NCBI GenBank assembly: GCA_037962975.1
Contig: CM075669.1
Coordinates: 88,208,001-88,272,000 of the forward strand
Direction of reading: 5' to 3'
Length of the DNA: 64,000 nt
Source of the DNA: Clitoria ternatea
Taxonomy: Eukaryota > Streptophyta > Magnoliopsida > Fabales > Fabaceae
Under the pieces are notes generated by a model. It saw nothing but the letters and a program-made list of their open reading frames with translations, made no database searches and had not been told where the DNA came from. Of this stretch, positions 59,690-64,000 are shown one piece after another (positions within the stretch are counted from its first letter, which is position 1; each line of letters starts with the position of its first letter). Made by a program: the position numbers and the translations under genes.

Positions 59690-62600
59690 TGTAACACCCT
59701 CTATTAGATAAGACAAATCCTTTTTGTAGGTTCATCCTATTTAACTGAGGGTGTTAACAGTTTTCAGAAAAAGTGAATATTTTTTTTTAAATAAATAATG
59801 GCAGATCAGTGGAAGCAATAATGTATATATCACATAGTCATTCATAAACTGTAAGTAATTGTACTCTTAACAAAATGGGGCACGCAGGCACCCTTAGATA
59901 TTATACAGTCATCTGGTGTCTGATTATTAATCATAAATATTCTATCCTTAATGATTGTTCTCAATGGGTTCAGCATATTGCTGATCTTCACATTCGGGTT
60001 CTTGAGTTTCTAATTCCTCTGAAAAATGGTCAACAGTAAGGGTGAGTATAACCCAAGACCCTGTAGGTTACCTGGTGCGGACATAATCCAGCTAACAAGT
60101 AATAACATGTAATCATACGATTCACATTTCAAAGATTATAACAATCAAATATGTCATCAGGGAATGCATGAGTTTGTTCCATTATGATATTTCTTGATTA
60201 CGTTTCATGATGCATGTGGGCCCAAGAAATTATTTCTTCTTCTCTGGAATATCACCATTCCGATTCTCTAGAGCGATCAGGGTCCGCCCAAGCTCTGGTA
60301 CAAATAAACTCATTGGTTCTCATCATTGATATATATATATATATATATTTGAGACTTGGATCCCTACGATCATGGTCACACTCCGTCATTTAGTCAAAGT
60401 ACACCAGAATTATTCGTCTCACCCGGCTATCAGGGCGCGACTCTGATGCCATTGGGTTGCCGTTCCAGTTGTACTCCCAAGATTCTTCTACTGAGATCAA
60501 ACGTGAGTGTCCTTCACTGTACCAAGTGTATGCTCTAGAGGTTTTTCTTCTTCAAAAATATTTTCATGATGCGAAATGCATTCTCTTTCATCTTTTGAGT
60601 CATGGGTATTTATGTGATTCCAGCCTCATCCTATTTGTTCACAAGCTTTTGATTTAATGGATCAAACGTTGCAGGTTATTTTGATAAAATACATCGTTCA
60701 TAACTTAGTTGAAATTATACTTGTATAAATAATAAAATATAATTCATATTTATTTACTCATAGTTAATAAAATAAGATATTTATAGCAATAATACTAATT
60801 ATAATAATAAGAATAACAATAATAAAAATAATAATGTAAATAATAATAATAATATTAAGAATAATAATAGGTAAAAGACCAATAATGATATTTATAACAT
60901 TTTAATAATTCAGTAAGGAGTATAGAAGGGATTCTGATTGAAAAATCCAAGTATGAAACGTTAAGACTGCTTTTCCGAGGAGAAGGAGTTAAATACCGAG
61001 TGACAAATAGGTTTTTCCGAGTGAAATCAATTAAATACCGAGTGAAATATAATTAACCGAGTAAAAGAAGTCTGTTTCCGAGTGAAAAATGAATTTTTCC
61101 GAGTAGAAATAGATTGGTACCGAGTAGAAATTGAGTTTTCCGATTAAAACACAAGTTATGTCCAAGTGGAAATGTTGATAACCAGACTTTCTGAGTAAAA
61201 CTTGGATAAATACCGAGTGCAAAAGTTAAGATTCCGAGTGAAAATAAGCAGGATTTCCAATAAAATCAAACTGAGAGGATTTTCTGAATAAAACAAATCT
61301 GAATCCGAGTGAAATCAATTTGAAAGAGTTTTCTCAGTGAAGTTAAAACATTTTCCTGAGTAAATCATAATGAAGAAAGAGCTCTCTGAGTGAAATAATT
61401 ATTTTCTGAGTAATTTCTGATTTAAAAGAGATTTTATGTGCGAAAAGATTATAAATCCGAGTAGAATCATACTGATGAAGTTTTCTGAGTTAAATAAGAT
61501 GTTTCCCGAGTAAAAATCAAACTGGGTAAGTTTTCTTGAGTGAAATAACTGATTTTCCGAGTGAATTAAAAATGAAATAAGTTGAGTGAATAACTGTTTT
61601 CTGAGTGAAATAAGTTTTATTCTAGTTCAAATATATATATATATATAGCTTCAAATGAAATCAATTAAAAAGAGCTTTCTAAGTAACATACTGAATTCCG
61701 AGTGAAATCAACTCGAAAAGATGTTTTCCGAGTGAAATTAAGGTGTTTATCAAATGTAATATAATCCTGTTTGAAAGTTTTAAATAAGAAACTTGTATTC
61801 TTCAGATAACCAATCGGATTAATATATAACTGGTCATATCACTGTAATTTCTGAGTGAATTTATGTATTCTTAACTGCTCTGGTTGATTGGTACAATACC
61901 GAGCTTAATATCATAGTATCCGATGTCAGTTCATATCTCTTCACTGGAGTCCTCATAAATACCCATGATACTTTTAATATTTTTACAGTCCAGCATCAAA
62001 CATATACACTTATTCATTTGTATTAATCAATAAAATCAACAGGTTCACTGAATTCTCATGGTCAATAATAAACAACGCTGTAATTAAACATGTTCAATAC
62101 ATTATATATATAACAAACAATTAAATCACAACAAACCAGATCTGTCCTGGAGAGGTAAGGAAACACATTCCTTAACCCTTTCCTTTCACTCAGATTCCCC
62201 CAGAATACCCGAGAATATACCCCCTTACCTCAACGAAGTTCCTGGATGAAAAGAAAGAGGTTCCCTTCACTGTCCTGCTTCAAATCCGAGTGAAACAGAG
62301 GAGAGGAAATTGAGAGAGAACGAAAGAGATTGGTGCTGGTACGTAAGAGAAAGAGAAAAGGAGGAAGAGGAAGAAGTTCTTAATTTTTTGGTTCTGATAG
62401 TTTGGCTTGGAGATGCATTGATTTAATAGTTAGAGGAGACAAGTGGGAGACATCAATTGGAGGATTAGGTGTGATAATGGAAACTTTTGACTCACTCCAC
62501 TGTCAGCTTTGCATTAAAGGGGTTAGTGGTATATTAAAGTATATAAAGTGGTCTGAGTGGGGTAAAAAGGTGTTCGGTGTTGGAGTTTTGAAGAGGGCGG

Positions 62601-64000
62601 TATTGAATATGTGAGGGCGGAGTGTAGTGTGCGGGCGGAGTTAAGAGAGGGCGGTGTGGAGTGTGAAACGGTGTGCTGTGTGAGGGCGATATGGAGTGTG
62701 AGGCGGTGTGCTGTGTGAGGGTAGTGTGAAGTAAGGAAGGACGGTGTGTGTGAAGGAGTTAAGGACTCCGTCTGTGTAAAGAGGGCGGTGTTGTGATGAA
62801 CACCGGCTCAGAGCTGTCCGGTGTGAGCTCCTGCTCTAAGGATGACCTATTTTAGCTAACTGGTGTGGAGTGCTGACATCGGATCGCTTAAGCGAAATCC
62901 GATTCGCTTGAGCGAGTCCGCCCTTCATGGCTCGGAAATCTTCAAAAACTGATTCGTTTTTCTTGGTCCTCACTCTTGATTATTTCTTCTTAAAACATCT
63001 AGTCGGATTTCTCCTTTCTAGGTCGGATTTCTTCTGGATTCAATCGGATTCTTTTTACTCAGGATTTCCATTCGGTAAACAACCTATTCTTATTTATTTC
63101 ATACTTAACTAAATCATTCCTTAGCCAACTCAACATCAAATCACTTTTTACTCGGTTTTCATAACACCTTAGGCTTACTCGGAAAAGGGTATCCATATTC
63201 ATTCAGTTTCCACTCAGAATTATAACATCCTTTATTTCAGAAGTCAACACTTTCTCCACTCGGTCCACTCATATTTCTCCCTCGGTTTGAACCAAATTCT
63301 TCAACTACAATTTCAATCGAAGCCTATTAAGGTCATTACCTCTTGGAAAAGACACACATATGAGCCTCACCCGGACTTGGTCCAGTAGAGTACTTCTCAC
63401 TCGGAAGAGGAGTCATACTCATAGACTTACTTGGAAATGGCCCTGCCTACTACAATTCACTCGGAATGGGTTCCCAAATACCATTTTCTGCTCGGTATCT
63501 ACTCAATTATCATTATTCATTCATCACCACTCATATTCAAGCCAAGTAATGCTTTAACCATACAATATATATATATATAACCACTCGGAATCCATCACTA
63601 TTTCTTCCATCAACACCTCCCAAATTTTAATAACTCATTTCAGTCGGTAGAAGCATCAACTTAATATAAAACACCTATGCATTCATTCACTCGGAACTCC
63701 TCATCATTCACTCGGGTTTATTTCATGCTTAACCACTCAGGTAAAACTTATTAAGTTAGGTTCCTCTCGGACTCATTTCATACTTAGACCCTCTAATTAC
63801 ACATTATTTAATCTACTCGGAAATATCATCACATTAAGTTCAACTCAGGCTTGTTCTAATCCCATCCACTCGGATTTATATATAGATCATTCATTCGGTT
63901 TATCATATACTTAGAAATTTTCCAATCTAAGCCATTATAACCAATCTTCCCTCGGATTTTATACTCGGGAATATCCAAATTCATTCTTATACACACATTT
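59690..64000 (-). mobile_element. LTR 3 of tandem array (truncated by window edge)
   Basis: It covers 4,311 of the roughly 5,020 bp expected and carries the same internal landmarks. It has a shorter TA tract near 61632 and scattered substitutions relative to LTRs 1 and 2. Whether the array ends after this LTR or continues cannot be seen. Confidence 0.9.

Overview
The window is intergenic plant DNA built almost entirely from nested transposable elements; I see no ordinary host protein-coding gene. Ogre/Tat-lineage Ty3/gypsy elements, a Cassandra-type TRIM carrying 5S rRNA sequence, a Mutator-type MITE, a CACTA terminus and a plastid-derived tRNA fragment point to a eudicot nuclear genome. A legume is my best guess, held loosely.

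Layout. (1) 1-3267 and 28139-33512 are two halves of one decayed Tat-lineage Ty3/gypsy element: 5' LTR end, PBS, gag, protease, RT, two RNase H domains, integrase, and an antisense extra ORF downstream of pol. Its RT reading frame is cut at 3267 and resumes in the same frame at 28139; the 24.9 kb between is flanked by the 5-bp duplication tctag. (2) That interval starts with a long LTR-like sequence (3268-6902, continuing 26993-27160) and ends with a Cassandra TRIM on the minus strand (27161-28138). (3) Inside the LTR-like sequence sits a nearly complete Ogre element, 6903-26992 (20.1 kb, TSD tatgg). It has two 3.6-3.7 kb LTRs, an Arg-type PBS, an intact ORF1 (646 aa), gag-protease, a 216-nt GT-AG intron, RT/RH/aRNH/integrase, a 3' UTR with 72-bp and 31-bp minisatellites, and a PPT. 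Gag-pol has four nonsense codons, and the integrase has Lys in place of its catalytic Glu. (4) 33513-46533 is non-coding: LTR-like sequence, a hAT-like MITE, a plastid trnV-GAC remnant, a 3.9 kb solo LTR (TSD gatga) inside another LTR fragment, a 263-bp Mutator-type MITE (TSD ttaattttt), and a CACTA-like terminus. (5) 46534-64000 is a head-to-tail LTR-internal-LTR-internal-LTR array of a non-autonomous minus-strand element with 5.02 kb LTRs and a 1,557-bp internal region, cut by the window edge.

The most unusual signal is a short motif, CCGAGTGAA (reverse TTCACTCGG), present in many irregularly spaced copies. It occurs in the LTRs of three elements whose ends, and (where a PBS is visible) PBS, differ: the Ogre, the LTR-like sequence around it, and the tandem array. 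Read in each element's presumed transcription direction, CCGAGTG copies come first and CACTCGG copies follow, so the motif points toward the LTR centre from both sides. All coordinates, repeat counts and divergence statements come from reading by eye; no alignment or database search was run.
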